A stretch of 64,000 bases of DNA from Teredinibacter turnerae T7901 (GCF_000023025.1 NC_012997.1:1162764-1226763); one strand, 5' to 3'. Numbered from the stretch's first letter, positions 42,800 to 52,637 are shown. The notes: a model not told the origin generated them from the sequence alone. Made by a program: numbers and translations.

Positions 42800-43345
42800 A
42801 TGGGGAACACGACGCATCCAGTCGTAGATGGGAATATTCAGGCATTGGCGCAGTTGCACGGTTTTGTATGCAGCTTAACGGGTGAGCAGTATGGTGCGGA
42901 AACCCCTCTGCTTACGCGCAGCGCGATAGGCGCCCACTGTCGTCATATTCTCGATATGTACGAAGCCTTGGTTCAGGCTAGCGACGCAGGCGGTGTCGTT
43001 GACTATGATTTTCGTCGCCGGGGCGCTGGGATAGAGCATGATCAAACTTTAGCCCTCGCGAATATTGAGCGACTCCAGGCCTGGCTGGAGTGTATCCCCG
43101 CAGGTTGTCTCGACAACGTTATAACCGTGCGCAGCGAAGTCGACCTCACCCAGCAGGTGTCGACGCTTGTGGAGTCAAACATTGCTCGTGAGCTGATGTT
43201 TGCTGCCAGCCATTGTATTCATCATCTTGCTCTGATGGGCATGCTGGCCGCTGCGATGGGCTTGCGCGTCGAATCTGAATTGGGTGTCGCCCCTGCTACG
43301 GCGAGTTTTTTGCGATCTGGTAGCGAGTTGGCGGAGATAGGCTGA
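42800..43345 (+). CDS. DinB-like four-helix protein
   Basis: 181 aa, soluble, helical. The spaced His residues in SAIGAHCRHILDMYEAL and ARELMFAASHCIHHLALMGMLAAAMG could form a DinB/YfiT-type metal site, and the four-helix pattern agrees. DinB-superfamily members are metal-dependent transferases or stress proteins; role here unknown. It starts 6 bp after the DoxX gene and abuts the next gene by one base. Confidence 0.65.
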   Translation: MGNTTHPVVDGNIQALAQLHGFVCSLTGEQYGAETPLLTRSAIGAHCRHILDMYEALVQASDAGGVVDYDFRRRGAGIEHDQTLALANIERLQAWLECIPAGCLDNVITVRSEVDLTQQVSTLVESNIARELMFAASHCIHHLALMGMLAAAMGLRVESELGVAPATASFLRSGSELAEIG

Positions 43346-44064
43346 TGTGTACGTTAAGCTGGATGACGCGGCCGGATGGATATGAAGTGCTCTTTAACCG
43401 CGATGAGCAGAAGTCGCGGCGTAGAGCAGATCCGCCACAGGGTTTTGTGGTTGCGGGGACGCACGTGTTGATGCCCGTAGACCCTCAGGGCGGCGGGACA
43501 TGGTTGAGCACAAACCAATACGGAGTGACTCTTGCCCTGCTTAATTATTATCAGGGGGCGATGCCCGCAGGCGAGTTGTTGTCTCGCGGTGTTTTAGTCA
43601 AAGCTCTCTCTGGCGCACGTGATGCCGAAGACGCCGCCCAGCTACTATCCTCGCAACCAATTAGCCATTTCGCACCATTTTCGCTGTTGTGTTTTTGTCC
43701 GCTCAGTTTGCGCGCGGGCCGGGGAGTTAATCTTTACTGCTGGGACGGAGAACGAACCACCAGGCATCTGGCTGAAAGCCCCATGGTGTCGTCGGCCAAG
43801 TTTTTTGATGAGGTCTTGCGCGCTCGCTGGGAATGCTACCTGAGCAAGGTTGGTGATGCAGCGTCGCGACAAAAGTTATTGGACTTCCACTTCAGTCACG
43901 GCGGTGCGCCAAGCGCTACGAGTGTTTGCATGCACCGGGAAGATGCACACACGGTCAGCCTTTCCCATATCATGGTGGCCGATAAATCGGTGATATATGA
44001 CTACTACGATGGCGTGCCATGCTCCGGTGTTGTGCCCGTACGTTCCGAGCTTGGTCGGCACTAG
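43345..44064 (+). CDS. NRDE/TANGO2 family protein
   Basis: 239 aa. N-terminal MCTLSWMTRPDGYEVLFNRDEQKSRR carries the Cys2 and the NRDE signature of the TANGO2 (DUF833) family; GGGTWLSTNQYGVTLALLNY is the typical second motif. The Ntn-hydrolase-like fold suggests an N-terminal nucleophile Cys after Met removal. Eukaryotic members are implicated in heme and lipid handling; the bacterial substrate is uncertain. It starts at the last base of the DinB-like gene's stop codon. Confidence 0.88.
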   Translation: MCTLSWMTRPDGYEVLFNRDEQKSRRRADPPQGFVVAGTHVLMPVDPQGGGTWLSTNQYGVTLALLNYYQGAMPAGELLSRGVLVKALSGARDAEDAAQLLSSQPISHFAPFSLLCFCPLSLRAGRGVNLYCWDGERTTRHLAESPMVSSAKFFDEVLRARWECYLSKVGDAASRQKLLDFHFSHGGAPSATSVCMHREDAHTVSLSHIMVADKSVIYDYYDGVPCSGVVPVRSELGRH

Positions 44065-44119
44065 TGCTAAGAAGTTGCTGACAATCGAGCCCGATATATC
44101 CTGTGGTCTAGAATCTAAT

Positions 44120-44956
44120 CTAGAGGCTGCACACAGCCCCTTTTGCCAACCCCTCGTAAGCTCTCACACTCACACTATTTTCCGGAAAGCGGCTTTTAAT
44201 CTGCTGAACAATATGGCTGGCGATCAGTTCCACGGTGGAGTCTGTGTCGATCAGGTAGCAAAGGCGCTTTGGCAAGCTTAGCCTGAACTCACCTTGGGCT
44301 GCGGTGTAGGCAAAGGTGTACTGGTCGCCGGAATCGTTGATCAGATCTGGTGTTGAACCAATATAGATATCTCGCCAGAGCTCAGCCCACTTGGCAGTCA
44401 CCTCGACAGCGGCTTTGCCGTCGATTTTTACCTCAAGCTTGGAGCGGTGTCCGTGGGCGATTCTCTGGCAGTTTCCGGCGTGTTTTCGCAACCCGTGAGA
44501 GTAGTGGTAGTAGGGCCCATCAATCACTTCCGGTACAAAGCTCACTGCGACAGATTTTACCGATGCTGGATACAATTTCAGCAGCTGAGAAACGCACCAC
44601 TCGCCCACAGATGCTTCGTTAATGTGCTTGGTTTTTACCAGAGTAATCGCCTGCTTAGGCGCTTTACAGAAAAGGGTTTCTCCGCTGGTGAGCGTCATTG
44701 TGATTTCGTAGTTTCCGTTCGCATCGACAATCGCGATGGCGGGATGCTCCGCAGGAACCAGTAAGCAGTGGTCTATGGTATCGTCTAGCCAGTGGCGAGA
44801 CTTGGCTTTGACTGTGCCGAAATCACACACCATCCCCTGGTCGTCGAGCGCGCCTTCCAGCTCGACGCCTGCGAGCCAGGTTTCACCCACCAGGCCCCGC
44901 TCCGGGTCAAGATAGCTGAAGTCTACATTGGTAAGCTGATCGACAAATAGAAGCAT
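44120..44956 (-). CDS. Tandem 6-carboxytetrahydropterin synthase-like protein (QueD/PTPS family)
   Basis: 278 aa from the ATG at 44956, about twice the length of QueD. Two PTPS-type halves. The N half keeps GMVCDFGTVK and the Asp-His pair (D62, H63 in IDHCLLVP) but lacks the zinc ligands. The C half has C163, H168 and H170 (NCQRIAHGH) and H154, but no Asp-His pair; it ends VRAYEGLAKGAV with the Glu typical of QueD. So one composite active site seems to be split over the halves. Expected reaction: dihydroneopterin triphosphate to 6-carboxytetrahydropterin or a related pterin. The upstream start at 44992 is less likely. Confidence 0.78.
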   Translation of the reverse strand: MLLFVDQLTNVDFSYLDPERGLVGETWLAGVELEGALDDQGMVCDFGTVKAKSRHWLDDTIDHCLLVPAEHPAIAIVDANGNYEITMTLTSGETLFCKAPKQAITLVKTKHINEASVGEWCVSQLLKLYPASVKSVAVSFVPEVIDGPYYHYSHGLRKHAGNCQRIAHGHRSKLEVKIDGKAAVEVTAKWAELWRDIYIGSTPDLINDSGDQYTFAYTAAQGEFRLSLPKRLCYLIDTDSTVELIASHIVQQIKSRFPENSVSVRAYEGLAKGAVCSL

Positions 44957-45032
44957 GGGTGTACAAATCTCTCCAATGGTTGGTTGGCGCACAGTTTACA
45001 CACTTAATGCATATCGCAATACGGCGGATCGA

Positions 45033-45368
45033 ATGATGTCATTGTTCCAGTTGGTCTTTTATGTCCCGAGCGGGTACGCGGAGGAGGTCAAGCACGCTGT
45101 ATTTTGTGCGGGCGCGGGGCGCGTTGGGAACTATGACCAGTGTTGCTGGGAGACTGAGGGGAGGGGGCAATTCCGTCCTCTCGCCGGTAGCCAACCGTTT
45201 CTCGGCGAGAAAAACACATTGGAATACGTTGCTGAGAAACGAATAGAAATGGTTGTGGATGGACGGTGTGCCGATGGCGTAATCAACGCGCTGCGACGGG
45301 CTCATCCGTATGAGGAGCCCGCATTTTCTTTGCTGCCTCTCAGCAACCCGCCAAAGGAAAAGGAATAA
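45033..45368 (+). CDS. NIF3/YqfO-like domain protein
   Basis: 111 aa, alpha/beta. It resembles the CutA-like domain inserted in NIF3/YqfO proteins: FQLVFYVPSGYAEEVKHAVFCAGAGRVGNYDQCCW, GSQPFLGEKNTLEYVAEKRIEMVV and RAHPYEEPAFSLLPL. Stand-alone copies of about 100 aa are common in gammaproteobacteria. Either ATG at 45033 or 45036 may be used. Its 3' end overlaps the convergent DUF3135 gene by 29 bp. Function unknown. Confidence 0.85.
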   Translation: MMSLFQLVFYVPSGYAEEVKHAVFCAGAGRVGNYDQCCWETEGRGQFRPLAGSQPFLGEKNTLEYVAEKRIEMVVDGRCADGVINALRRAHPYEEPAFSLLPLSNPPKEKE

Positions 45369-45693
45369 CAGCGGCGGACGTTGCGGGTATCAGGGTATCT
45401 GTACTTGCCCGCTCTTCGGGCAAGCCGACGTTCTGAAGGTCGATCATCGCATTTTGAAGCTTGCCGAGCGACTCATGCATCATCTGCGAGATCGCCATGC
45501 ATACGCCAACAGGGGTTTGATGCAGCTCGCGTTGGCAATCAATTTGGAACTGGAGGCCGCGAAGACGGCGCTGCATTTCTTCCGGAGCGCTATCGATAAT
45601 GGCGGCCACTTCTTGTTGTCGAAACGCCTCGAGCGCTTCAGGCTCGTGCTCAGCCATATGGAATAGTCGTTCAAAAGATGGCCAGTCTGTCAT
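45340..45693 (-). CDS. DUF3135 family protein
   Basis: 117 aa, soluble, helical. The middle part (FRQQEVAAIIDSAPEEMQRRLRGLQFQIDCQRE and ISQMMHESLGKLQNAMIDL) fits DUF3135. Function unknown. Confidence 0.8.
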   Translation of the reverse strand: MTDWPSFERLFHMAEHEPEALEAFRQQEVAAIIDSAPEEMQRRLRGLQFQIDCQRELHQTPVGVCMAISQMMHESLGKLQNAMIDLQNVGLPEERASTDTLIPATSAAVIPFPLAGC

Positions 45694-46128
45694 CGCGGGT
45701 TACCTGTAAATCGTTGTCGTCTGTTCTGCCCCTGTGGGAACGAGCTGGACGGGGAGGGGTCCGACAGATGACGATTTTCTGAAAAAACTTGCTTTGCTCG
45801 AATTTTATGCTACCCACTTTTGGTCGCTATGTGTACACCTTCTTTTAGACAGAGTTGTTATAAGTAGACGGGCCGCGGGTTGGCGCACAAATAATTTTTG
45901 TGAACTTGGTAACCTTTTGATATAGAAAGACTTTTTAATATTGTGGCGTTTTTTACATCTTGTCGTATCCTGCAAGTATTGGTTTCGCTAGCGACTAGAT
46001 CGCGGGGCGCAAATACATTCAAACCATGATAAACATGCTTTAATTCAGAGTGCGAACGTAGAAAAATAAGTGGTTGGGGGCTCTTGCTGAGCGAGAGATT
46101 CCTTCGTTAGGCAGCAAAGAACGATTCA
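45694..46128. other. Gene-free stretch
   Basis: 435 bp, AT-richer than its neighbours, between two divergent genes. No RNA gene, long palindrome or terminator was found. It should hold the promoters of the DUF3135 and Nudix genes. Confidence 0.4.
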
Positions 46129-46686
46129 ATGAAAGAATTTCACCGTCAGGCTGCGGTCCTGTTAGCGCTATCGGATCGCCCTAAAGGGCAGGAAGAAATC
46201 CTGCTTACCCTGCGCGCTGTCCACCTGTCGAGCCACAGCGGCGAAGTGGCATTCCCCGGAGGCAAGTGGGAGCCTGGCGATCCGGATCTCTACGCCACGG
46301 CACTGCGGGAAGCGGAAGAGGAGGTTGGCCTGGTACCTCAGGTGTTCAGTTTTCTGGGAGAGTTGCAGCCCAGCTACACCCGTCAGGGAACGCGCGTAAC
46401 CCCTTATGTTGGACGTATCCCTGCCGATGTGGATTTGGCGCCTAACCCTTCGGAGCTGGATGAGCTTTTCTGGTTCCCGTTGGCGGAGTTGGTCGCGGAC
46501 AAGCGCGTTCGAACGGATGTATTTGAATGGCGCGGGGAGGAGTACTGGTCGCCAGCATACCGTTACGCGGGTCACATTATCTGGGGGTTCACCGCGCGAG
46601 TACTGGTTGAGTTTCTCGCGCGTTTTTACGGGATCGAGCTGGGGCGTGAACACTCCGCACCAGAAATTCGCTTTCGCCCTAAGTAA
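46129..46686 (+). CDS. CoA pyrophosphatase-type Nudix hydrolase
   Basis: 185 aa. Contains the CoAse-specific upstream motif LTLRAVHLSSHSGEVAFPGGK followed by the Nudix box ending REAEEEVGL (residues 60-68). Such enzymes (NudL-like) hydrolyse CoA and acyl-CoA to 3',5'-ADP and phosphopantetheine. The C-terminal part (EYWSPAYRYAGHIIWGFTARVL) also matches the subfamily. Lone gene, convergent with the CorC-type transporter gene. Confidence 0.88.
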   Translation: MKEFHRQAAVLLALSDRPKGQEEILLTLRAVHLSSHSGEVAFPGGKWEPGDPDLYATALREAEEEVGLVPQVFSFLGELQPSYTRQGTRVTPYVGRIPADVDLAPNPSELDELFWFPLAELVADKRVRTDVFEWRGEEYWSPAYRYAGHIIWGFTARVLVEFLARFYGIELGREHSAPEIRFRPK

Positions 46687-46735
46687 GCCGGGGCGATATC
46701 GCTCGTATCAGGCTGGTGCGCTCAAAATAGGTTGA

Positions 46736-48010
46736 TCAGGTGCGAAACTCGAATAATTTGGCTTTTTCGATGCGTGTATCGCTGAGTTCTACCAGTTCAA
46801 AGCGATAGTTACCCAATTCGAAGCTGACGCAGGCATCGGGAATACTTTCCAGATACTCCACAATAATCCCATTCAGCGTTTTTGGGCCGTCTGTGGGCAG
46901 GTTCCAGCCCAGGTTTTTATTAATGTCGCGAACCGATTCGGATGCGTCTATCAAGTACCAGTCGTCCGCGCATTCAACAATAGATTCAGCGATATCGTAA
47001 GATTCATCGGTAGCGAAATCCCCGACGATTTCTTCCAGTAGGTCTACAAGCGTAGCAATGCCTTGTACGTCGCCGTACTCGTCGACAGCAATTGCCATGC
47101 GATGCTTTGTTTGCTGAAAATTCAGTAGCTGGGTGTGCAGTTGGGTTGATTCAGGTACGAAATAAGGTTCGCTCAGCTCCTGTTTCAGGGCCTCTTTGGT
47201 TACCGTGCTGTCGTCGCCTTGAATAAATCTGGCGGCCTTGCGCAAGTGCAGGACCCCAATAATGTTATTGATGTCGCCTTCATATACTGGAAGTCGGGTG
47301 TACTCCGTTGCGCGTATGCGCTGCAGAATCACGCATATATCTTCTTCAATGTCGATGCCTTCCACTTCGTTGCGGGGCACCATAATATCTTCCACGGTAG
47401 CCTTTTCCAGATCCAGCACATTCAGCAGCATGCCTTGGTGCTGGTCGGGAATCAGTTCGCCGGCTTCGTCCACGACGGTGCGAAGCTCTTCCATGCGCAG
47501 ATGGTCGGCGCGTCTTGCCTGAGACGGGTCGAGCCCGAACAGGCGCGCGATACTGTTAGAAATGATGTTGATCAGCAGTACAAATGGGTAAAGCAAAATT
47601 AGCAGAGGGCTCAACACCAGCGACGCAGGGAAGGCAATTTTTTCAGGGTATACGGCGGCGACTGATTTTGGCGTAACTTCGGCGAAGATAAGTAGAACAA
47701 TTGTCAGCGCGAAGGGAAGCACCACTAATTCTGCCCACTCGCCGAAAAAATGACGAGTCAGTACGCCAGCCAAGAGCGTAGCGACAATATTAGCCAGGTT
47801 GTTGCCAATTAAAATAACGCCTATCAGGCGGTCTGGGCGCTCCAGCAATTTGGCCGCTCGCATAGCGCTCTTGTGCTTCTTTTTCACCAGGTGGCGGAGG
47901 CGATAGCGATTCATCGCAAGCATCCCCGTTTCGGAGCTTGAGAAGAAAGCGGAGACAAAAATGAGGGCGACCAGGAGTCCTATTTGCAGGTCAGTAGGGA
48001 TGCTGTCCAA
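46736..48010 (-). CDS. CNNM/HlyC-CorC family membrane protein with CBS domains (YfjD type)
   Basis: 424 aa. N-terminal DUF21 (CNNM) membrane domain with about four helices (SAFFSSSETGMLAMNRYRLRHL is diagnostic), a pair of CBS domains (from about 200 to 320: VEDIMVPRNEVEGID, YTRLPVYEGDINNIIGVLHL) and a C-terminal CorC_HlyC transporter-associated domain. Such proteins take part in magnesium or cobalt efflux. It neighbours ypjD and ffh, as in many gammaproteobacteria. Confidence 0.93.
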   Translation of the reverse strand: MDSIPTDLQIGLLVALIFVSAFFSSSETGMLAMNRYRLRHLVKKKHKSAMRAAKLLERPDRLIGVILIGNNLANIVATLLAGVLTRHFFGEWAELVVLPFALTIVLLIFAEVTPKSVAAVYPEKIAFPASLVLSPLLILLYPFVLLINIISNSIARLFGLDPSQARRADHLRMEELRTVVDEAGELIPDQHQGMLLNVLDLEKATVEDIMVPRNEVEGIDIEEDICVILQRIRATEYTRLPVYEGDINNIIGVLHLRKAARFIQGDDSTVTKEALKQELSEPYFVPESTQLHTQLLNFQQTKHRMAIAVDEYGDVQGIATLVDLLEEIVGDFATDESYDIAESIVECADDWYLIDASESVRDINKNLGWNLPTDGPKTLNGIIVEYLESIPDACVSFELGNYRFELVELSDTRIEKAKLFEFRT

Positions 48011-48092
48011 CGAGTTGTGTGCCTGTGTTTACATGGGCCGGTTATCTTGACCGACTTTGGCGGCCTGATCAAGGTTAGTGTCAATTGCGCGA

Positions 48093-48881
48093 TCAAACTC
48101 TGTGCAAGATTAGCTCCAGTACCAGTTTGCTGCCGAAATAAGCAAGCATCAAAGCCGCAAAACCGCCTAGTGTCCAGCGAATTGCTGCGGCACCGCGCCA
48201 ACCCAGGGTGTGGCGGCCCCAAAGCAAGAGCGCGTAGATTAACCAGGATAGCACCGAAAAAACGGTTTTATGAGAAAGGTGCTGTTCGACAAAGCTGGTG
48301 GTGAACATGACGCCGGTGATTATCGACAACGTGAGCAGAATCTCTCCAGCCCAAACCAGCTCGAACAGTAGCGTTTCCATTGTTTGTAGCGGCGGAAGCA
48401 ACCCCATCACCCCGCGCAGATGTTTATGGCGCAACTGGTAGTTCTGGTATGCCAGCAAAAGGGCCTGCAAACTGGCGATTGTCAGCATGCTGTAGGCCAG
48501 AACCGACAGCATAATGTGCGTTATTACTTCCAGGGTCAGGTGGTGTGTCACCTTGCTGGCGTCCTCGATACTGGAAACCAAGATAGATGTCACGCTTAGC
48601 GGCAAAAGAAACAAGAACAGGTTGTGTAAGGGTTTGCGCAGGCTGCTGAGTAATACCACCAAGTTTATTACGGCGAAAAAGAGTGACGGCACCTTAAAAA
48701 AGCCGAAGTGATAACCTTGGCTGGTCTTTATGGAGAGTAGTGCGGCGATGAAATGAACCGCTGTGCCCAGTGCGATCAAAACTAACAAGCGCTTCTCTTG
48801 AATGGTTTCGCGGCGCAATAACGAATGCAGGAGAAACGCCCAGGCGGCGAGATATAAAACGACGGTAGAAGCACTGTACAT
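48093..48881 (-). CDS. ypjD: Cytochrome c assembly (CcsA/YpjD-type) membrane protein
   Basis: 262 aa with about eight membrane segments. The segment FVEQHLSHKTVFSVLSWLIYALLLWGRHTLGWRG near the C terminus is the conserved CcsA/CcmC-like region with histidines that may ligate heme. Named YpjD in E. coli, where it also lies beside the ffh region. Exact function is unproven. Divergent from ffh. Confidence 0.9.
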   Translation of the reverse strand: MYSASTVVLYLAAWAFLLHSLLRRETIQEKRLLVLIALGTAVHFIAALLSIKTSQGYHFGFFKVPSLFFAVINLVVLLSSLRKPLHNLFLFLLPLSVTSILVSSIEDASKVTHHLTLEVITHIMLSVLAYSMLTIASLQALLLAYQNYQLRHKHLRGVMGLLPPLQTMETLLFELVWAGEILLTLSIITGVMFTTSFVEQHLSHKTVFSVLSWLIYALLLWGRHTLGWRGAAAIRWTLGGFAALMLAYFGSKLVLELILHRV

Positions 48882-49044
48882 GTGGAGTTATCTGCGTTGC
48901 GGTCGCCTTCGTGGCGATATCGGCCGGGTAAAGGGTGACATTATAAAGAAAGTGCGGTCGTATTTGTGCGGGCGAGCCATTATACTTGCCGGCTTTTCCC
49001 AACATCGGGCCACCGAAAACCTTCATCGCAACCGACAATTCGCT

Positions 49045-50451
49045 ATGTTTGACAATCTGTCTGATCGCTTAACGCGTTCCCTCAAGAAAATTACCGGGAA
49101 GTCGCGCCTCAACCACGACAACATTCAGGACGCGCTGCGCGATGTGCGCAAAGCCTTGCTGGAAGCCGACGTCGCCCTCCCGGTGGTAAAGGATTTCATC
49201 AACCACGTGCGCAAGCGTGCCCAGGGGCAGGAAGTGTCGCGCGCGTTGAACCCTGGTCAGCAGTTCTTAAAAATTGTTGAAAGCGAGCTCACCGAGTTGA
49301 TGGGGGCCGCTAACGAGAGCCTGAACCTGGCGACCCAGCCGCCAGCGGTTGTGCTGATGGCCGGTTTACAGGGAGCGGGTAAAACCACCACTGTGGCTAA
49401 ACTCGCTCGCTTTCTGCAAGAGAAGCACAAGAAAAAGGTCATGGTTGTCAGTGCTGATGTATATCGGCCAGCGGCAATTAAGCAGTTGGAGACACTGGCA
49501 GCCGAAGTTGAAGCTGAGTTTTTTCCCTCGTCGTCTGATCAGCAGCCAGTTGCGATTGCCAAAGCCGCCATCGAGCAGGCCAAAAAATCGCATATGGATG
49601 TGCTGCTCGTGGATACCGCAGGGCGTTTACATATCGACGAACAGCTTATGGCTGAGATACAGGGGCTGCACAAGGCGGTAAACCCTGTTGAAACCTTGTT
49701 CGTTATTGATTCGATGATTGGTCAGGATGCGGTCAATACCGCCAAAGCGTTTAACGACGCGCTGCCGTTGACGGGCGTGGTTTTGACGAAAACTGACGGC
49801 GATGCGCGAGGCGGTGCGGCGCTGTCTGTGCGGCATATCACCGGTAAACCTATTAAGTTTATGGGCGTTGGGGAAAAAACCGAAGCGCTCGAACCCTTCC
49901 ACCCCGAGCGGGTAGCCTCGCGTATTCTGGGAATGGGCGACATTATGTCGCTGATCGAGGAAGCCGAGCAGAAAATTGATAAGGCGAAGGCTGAAAAGTT
50001 CGCCAAGAAAGTGCAGGAAGGCAAGCGCTTCGATCTGGAAGATTTGCGCGATCAGTTGCAGCAGATGCAGAGCATGGGCGGTATGGGAGCAATGCTCGAG
50101 AAATTGCCCGGTATGGGGAACATGGCACAGATGGTTGACCAGGCCAACGTGTCTAAACAGTTCAAGCAAATGGACGCCATCATAGGTTCAATGACCCCGG
50201 CGGAGCGGCGCAACCCTGATCTGCTCAACGGTTCTCGTAAACGCCGTATCACACTCGGGTCTGGCACCCAGATTCAGGATCTGAATCGCTTGCTCAAGCA
50301 GCACAAGCAAATGAGCAAGGTAATGAAGAAAATGAAAGGCGGCGGCATGAAGAAAATGATGCGCGGTATGGGAGGGATGTTTCCCGGCGGTGGCCCCGGC
50401 GGGATGCCCCCAATGGGTGGCGGCGGATTGCCACCCGGATTTGGTCAGTAA
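49045..50451 (+). CDS. ffh: Signal recognition particle protein Ffh
   Basis: 468 aa GTPase of the signal recognition particle; binds 4.5S RNA and signal peptides and docks with FtsY. N domain from MFDNLSDRLTRSLKKITG, G domain with GLQGAGKTT at 107-115 and DTAGR at 190-194, then the Met-rich M domain (MGGMGAMLEKLPGMGNM) and a Gly/Pro/Met-rich tail. The ATG at 49045 gives the canonical start; the frame is open further upstream but is not Ffh-like. Confidence 0.98.
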   Translation: MFDNLSDRLTRSLKKITGKSRLNHDNIQDALRDVRKALLEADVALPVVKDFINHVRKRAQGQEVSRALNPGQQFLKIVESELTELMGAANESLNLATQPPAVVLMAGLQGAGKTTTVAKLARFLQEKHKKKVMVVSADVYRPAAIKQLETLAAEVEAEFFPSSSDQQPVAIAKAAIEQAKKSHMDVLLVDTAGRLHIDEQLMAEIQGLHKAVNPVETLFVIDSMIGQDAVNTAKAFNDALPLTGVVLTKTDGDARGGAALSVRHITGKPIKFMGVGEKTEALEPFHPERVASRILGMGDIMSLIEEAEQKIDKAKAEKFAKKVQEGKRFDLEDLRDQLQQMQSMGGMGAMLEKLPGMGNMAQMVDQANVSKQFKQMDAIIGSMTPAERRNPDLLNGSRKRRITLGSGTQIQDLNRLLKQHKQMSKVMKKMKGGGMKKMMRGMGGMFPGGGPGGMPPMGGGGLPPGFGQ

Positions 50452-50598
50452 ATAAACAAAATTTGGTGTAATTTAGGCCTATACAAGGTGGAACCTTTCC
50501 ATTAAAATACGCCGCCTTTCGCAGGTGCCCCAGTAAATGGCAGCGATTCAACGTTGCAGGCGCCTGGTTACAAAGAACGACAAACAGGAAAGACTTAC

Positions 50599-50844
50599 AT
50601 GGTAAGCATTCGTTTATCCCGTGGCGGTTCCAAGAAGCGTCCATTTTATCATCTGACTGTGACTGACAGTCGTTCCGCACGTGATGGTGCGTTCATCGAG
50701 CGCTTGGGTTTCTTTAACCCTATCGCACGTGGCCAGGAAGAGCGTCTTCGTGTTGACAACGAGCGTTTGGAATACTGGAAAGGTCAGGGCGCACAAATGT
50801 CCGACCGCGTTGCCAAGTTGATCAAAGACGCGGCCGCTGCTTAA
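50599..50844 (+). CDS. rpsP: 30S ribosomal protein S16
   Basis: 81 aa. [41 protein letters not shown] is S16. The ATG at 50599 follows AGGAAAG. First gene of the conserved rpsP-rimM-trmD-rplS operon. Confidence 0.99.
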   Translation: MVSIRLSRGGSKKRPFYHLTVTDSRSARDGAFIERLGFFNPIARGQEERLRVDNERLEYWKGQGAQMSDRVAKLIKDAAAA

Positions 50845-50874
50845 TTCAGCGCCCTGATTGATACGACTGCGCCA

Positions 50875-51414
50875 GTGACAGCCAAACGCTCTAACCTGAT
50901 ATCGGTTGGCAGGCTCACTGGCGTTTTTGGTATTAAGGGTTGGATAAAAGTTAAATCGTTTACCAGCCCTGAAGACAACATTTTGCAGTACTCCCCCTGG
51001 TGGTTGAAAACGCGCCATGGGGTAAAGCCGGTCGAAATTGATGGGTTTGAAGCGCGGGCAAACGGAATTATCGTCCACCTGCCTGGCGTTGATGATCGCG
51101 ATGAGGCTGCGCTGTTAACAAACGTCGATATTGCGGTAGAAAAGAGTCAGCTTCCCCAACTGGGTGATACCGATTTTTACTGGCATGAGCTTGTTGGTTT
51201 GCGGGTAAAAAACCGCTTTGAAGGCCAGGAATGCGACTTAGGCGTTGTTAAAGAGCTGCTTGAAACCGGCGCGAACGACGTTTTGGTTGTTGTTGGTGAC
51301 GACAGTAGTGCTGACCGGCGCGAGCGGTTAATTCCCTATGTGTGGGAGACCTACGTGTTGGCTGTGGATCTTGAGCGCGCGGAAATCCTGGTGAGTTGGG
51401 ACCCGGCGTTTTGA
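50875..51414 (+). CDS. rimM: Ribosome maturation factor RimM
   Basis: 179 aa. Binds S19 and aids maturation of the 30S head. N-terminal [22 protein letters not shown], then a PRC-barrel region starting near [12 protein letters not shown] and ending [22 protein letters not shown] start at 50875, 30 bp after rpsP. Confidence 0.97.
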   Translation: MTAKRSNLISVGRLTGVFGIKGWIKVKSFTSPEDNILQYSPWWLKTRHGVKPVEIDGFEARANGIIVHLPGVDDRDEAALLTNVDIAVEKSQLPQLGDTDFYWHELVGLRVKNRFEGQECDLGVVKELLETGANDVLVVVGDDSSADRRERLIPYVWETYVLAVDLERAEILVSWDPAF

Positions 51415-52199
51415 GTCGAAACCTGCGCAAAGTTGCGGTCATTACGCTGTTTCCCGAAATGTTTCGGGCGATTAGCGACAGCGGCATCACGCGACGAGCA
51501 CTCGAGCAGGGGCTGCTTGAACTGACACTGATCAATCCGCGGGAGTTCTCCTCGGACAAGCATCAGACAGTGGATGATCGCCCATATGGCGGTGGCCCAG
51601 GAATGGTAATGCGCGTTGGCCCTCTGGCGCTGGCAGTTGAGCATGCTTGCGAGCGTCTCAATGTGCGTAGAGAGCAAGCATGGGTGATATATCTGTCTCC
51701 ACAGGGGCAGCGGCTGGGCAAAGCCAAGGTCGATGAGCTTGCGAACGCTGACACAGAGTCTTGCCAGCAAAACCTTATTTTGGTCGCCGGCCGCTATGAG
51801 GGCATTGATGAACGTTTTATCCAGCGTTATGTCGATGAAGAGCTCTCGATTGGCGACTATGTGCTGAGCGGTGGTGAATTGCCGGCAATGGTGCTGTTGG
51901 ATGCTTTAATCCGCAAATTGCCTGGTGCGCTCGGTGACGAGCTTTCTGCTCAGCAGGACTCGTTCGAGACGGGTTTATTGGATTGCCCGCACTACACCCG
52001 CCCGGAAAAAGTGGGTGAGGATGAGGTTCCCGCTGTGTTGATGAGTGGGGATCATAAAAGAATTGAACTTTGGCGTTTGCAGCAGTCGCTTGGGCGAACC
52101 TGGCTGCGAAGGCCGGATTTACTAGAGGCGCTGGCGTTGACCGAGCTTGAGCAGAAGCTCCTAGACGAGTTTATCAGTCAGCACAACGGCGTTAATTGA
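51411..52199 (+). CDS. trmD: tRNA (guanine-37 N1) methyltransferase TrmD
   Basis: 262 aa SPOUT-class enzyme making m1G37. [51 protein letters not shown] and [11 protein letters not shown] are the family motifs that form the trefoil knot. No ATG or GTG exists near the start; the TTG at 51411 overlaps the rimM stop (TTGA) and is the best choice, with a TTG at 51396 possible. Confidence 0.97.
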   Translation: MSRNLRKVAVITLFPEMFRAISDSGITRRALEQGLLELTLINPREFSSDKHQTVDDRPYGGGPGMVMRVGPLALAVEHACERLNVRREQAWVIYLSPQGQRLGKAKVDELANADTESCQQNLILVAGRYEGIDERFIQRYVDEELSIGDYVLSGGELPAMVLLDALIRKLPGALGDELSAQQDSFETGLLDCPHYTRPEKVGEDEVPAVLMSGDHKRIELWRLQQSLGRTWLRRPDLLEALALTELEQKLLDEFISQHNGVN

Positions 52200-52246
52200 A
52201 TTAACCTTTTCTAGCCGCGAGGCTACACAGAAATCAGGAGCACACC

Positions 52247-52603
52247 ATGAGTTCTAAGAACAAAATTATCCAGGAGCTGGAAAACGAGCAGCTCAAGCAA
52301 GAGCTTCCAGAGTTCAGCCCCGGTGATACCGTGGTTGTTCAAGTGAAGGTAACTGAAGGTAACCGCGAGCGCTTGCAGGCATATGAAGGCGTTGTAATCG
52401 GTATTCGCAACCGCGGCCTGAACTCCGCTTTCACTGTGCGTAAAATTTCTCACGGTGTTGGTGTTGAGCGTACTTTCCAGACCCACAGCAAGCAGGTTGA
52501 GAGCATCACTGTGAAGCGTCGCGGCGATGTGCGTCAGGCTAAGTTGTACTACTTGCGTGAACTGACCGGTAAGGCTGCTCGAATCAAAGAGAAGCTCAAC
52601 TAA
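52247..52603 (+). CDS. rplS: 50S ribosomal protein L19
   Basis: 118 aa. [39 protein letters not shown] and [18 protein letters not shown] identify L19. AGGAGC precedes the ATG. Last gene of the rpsP operon, followed by a terminator. Confidence 0.99.
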   Translation: MSSKNKIIQELENEQLKQELPEFSPGDTVVVQVKVTEGNRERLQAYEGVVIGIRNRGLNSAFTVRKISHGVGVERTFQTHSKQVESITVKRRGDVRQAKLYYLRELTGKAARIKEKLN

Positions 52604-52611
52604 GTTTATCG

Positions 52612-52637
52612 AAGGCGGCCATTGGCCGCCTTTTTTG
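52612..52637 (+). terminator. Intrinsic terminator of the rpsP-rplS operon
   Basis: AAGGCGGCC, loop ATT, GGCCGCCTT followed by TTTT, beginning 8 bases after the rplS stop. Confidence 0.93.

Noticed and set aside
49627-50169. 180-residue - strand frame inside ffh
   Set aside because: Antisense to the G and M domains of a certain gene.
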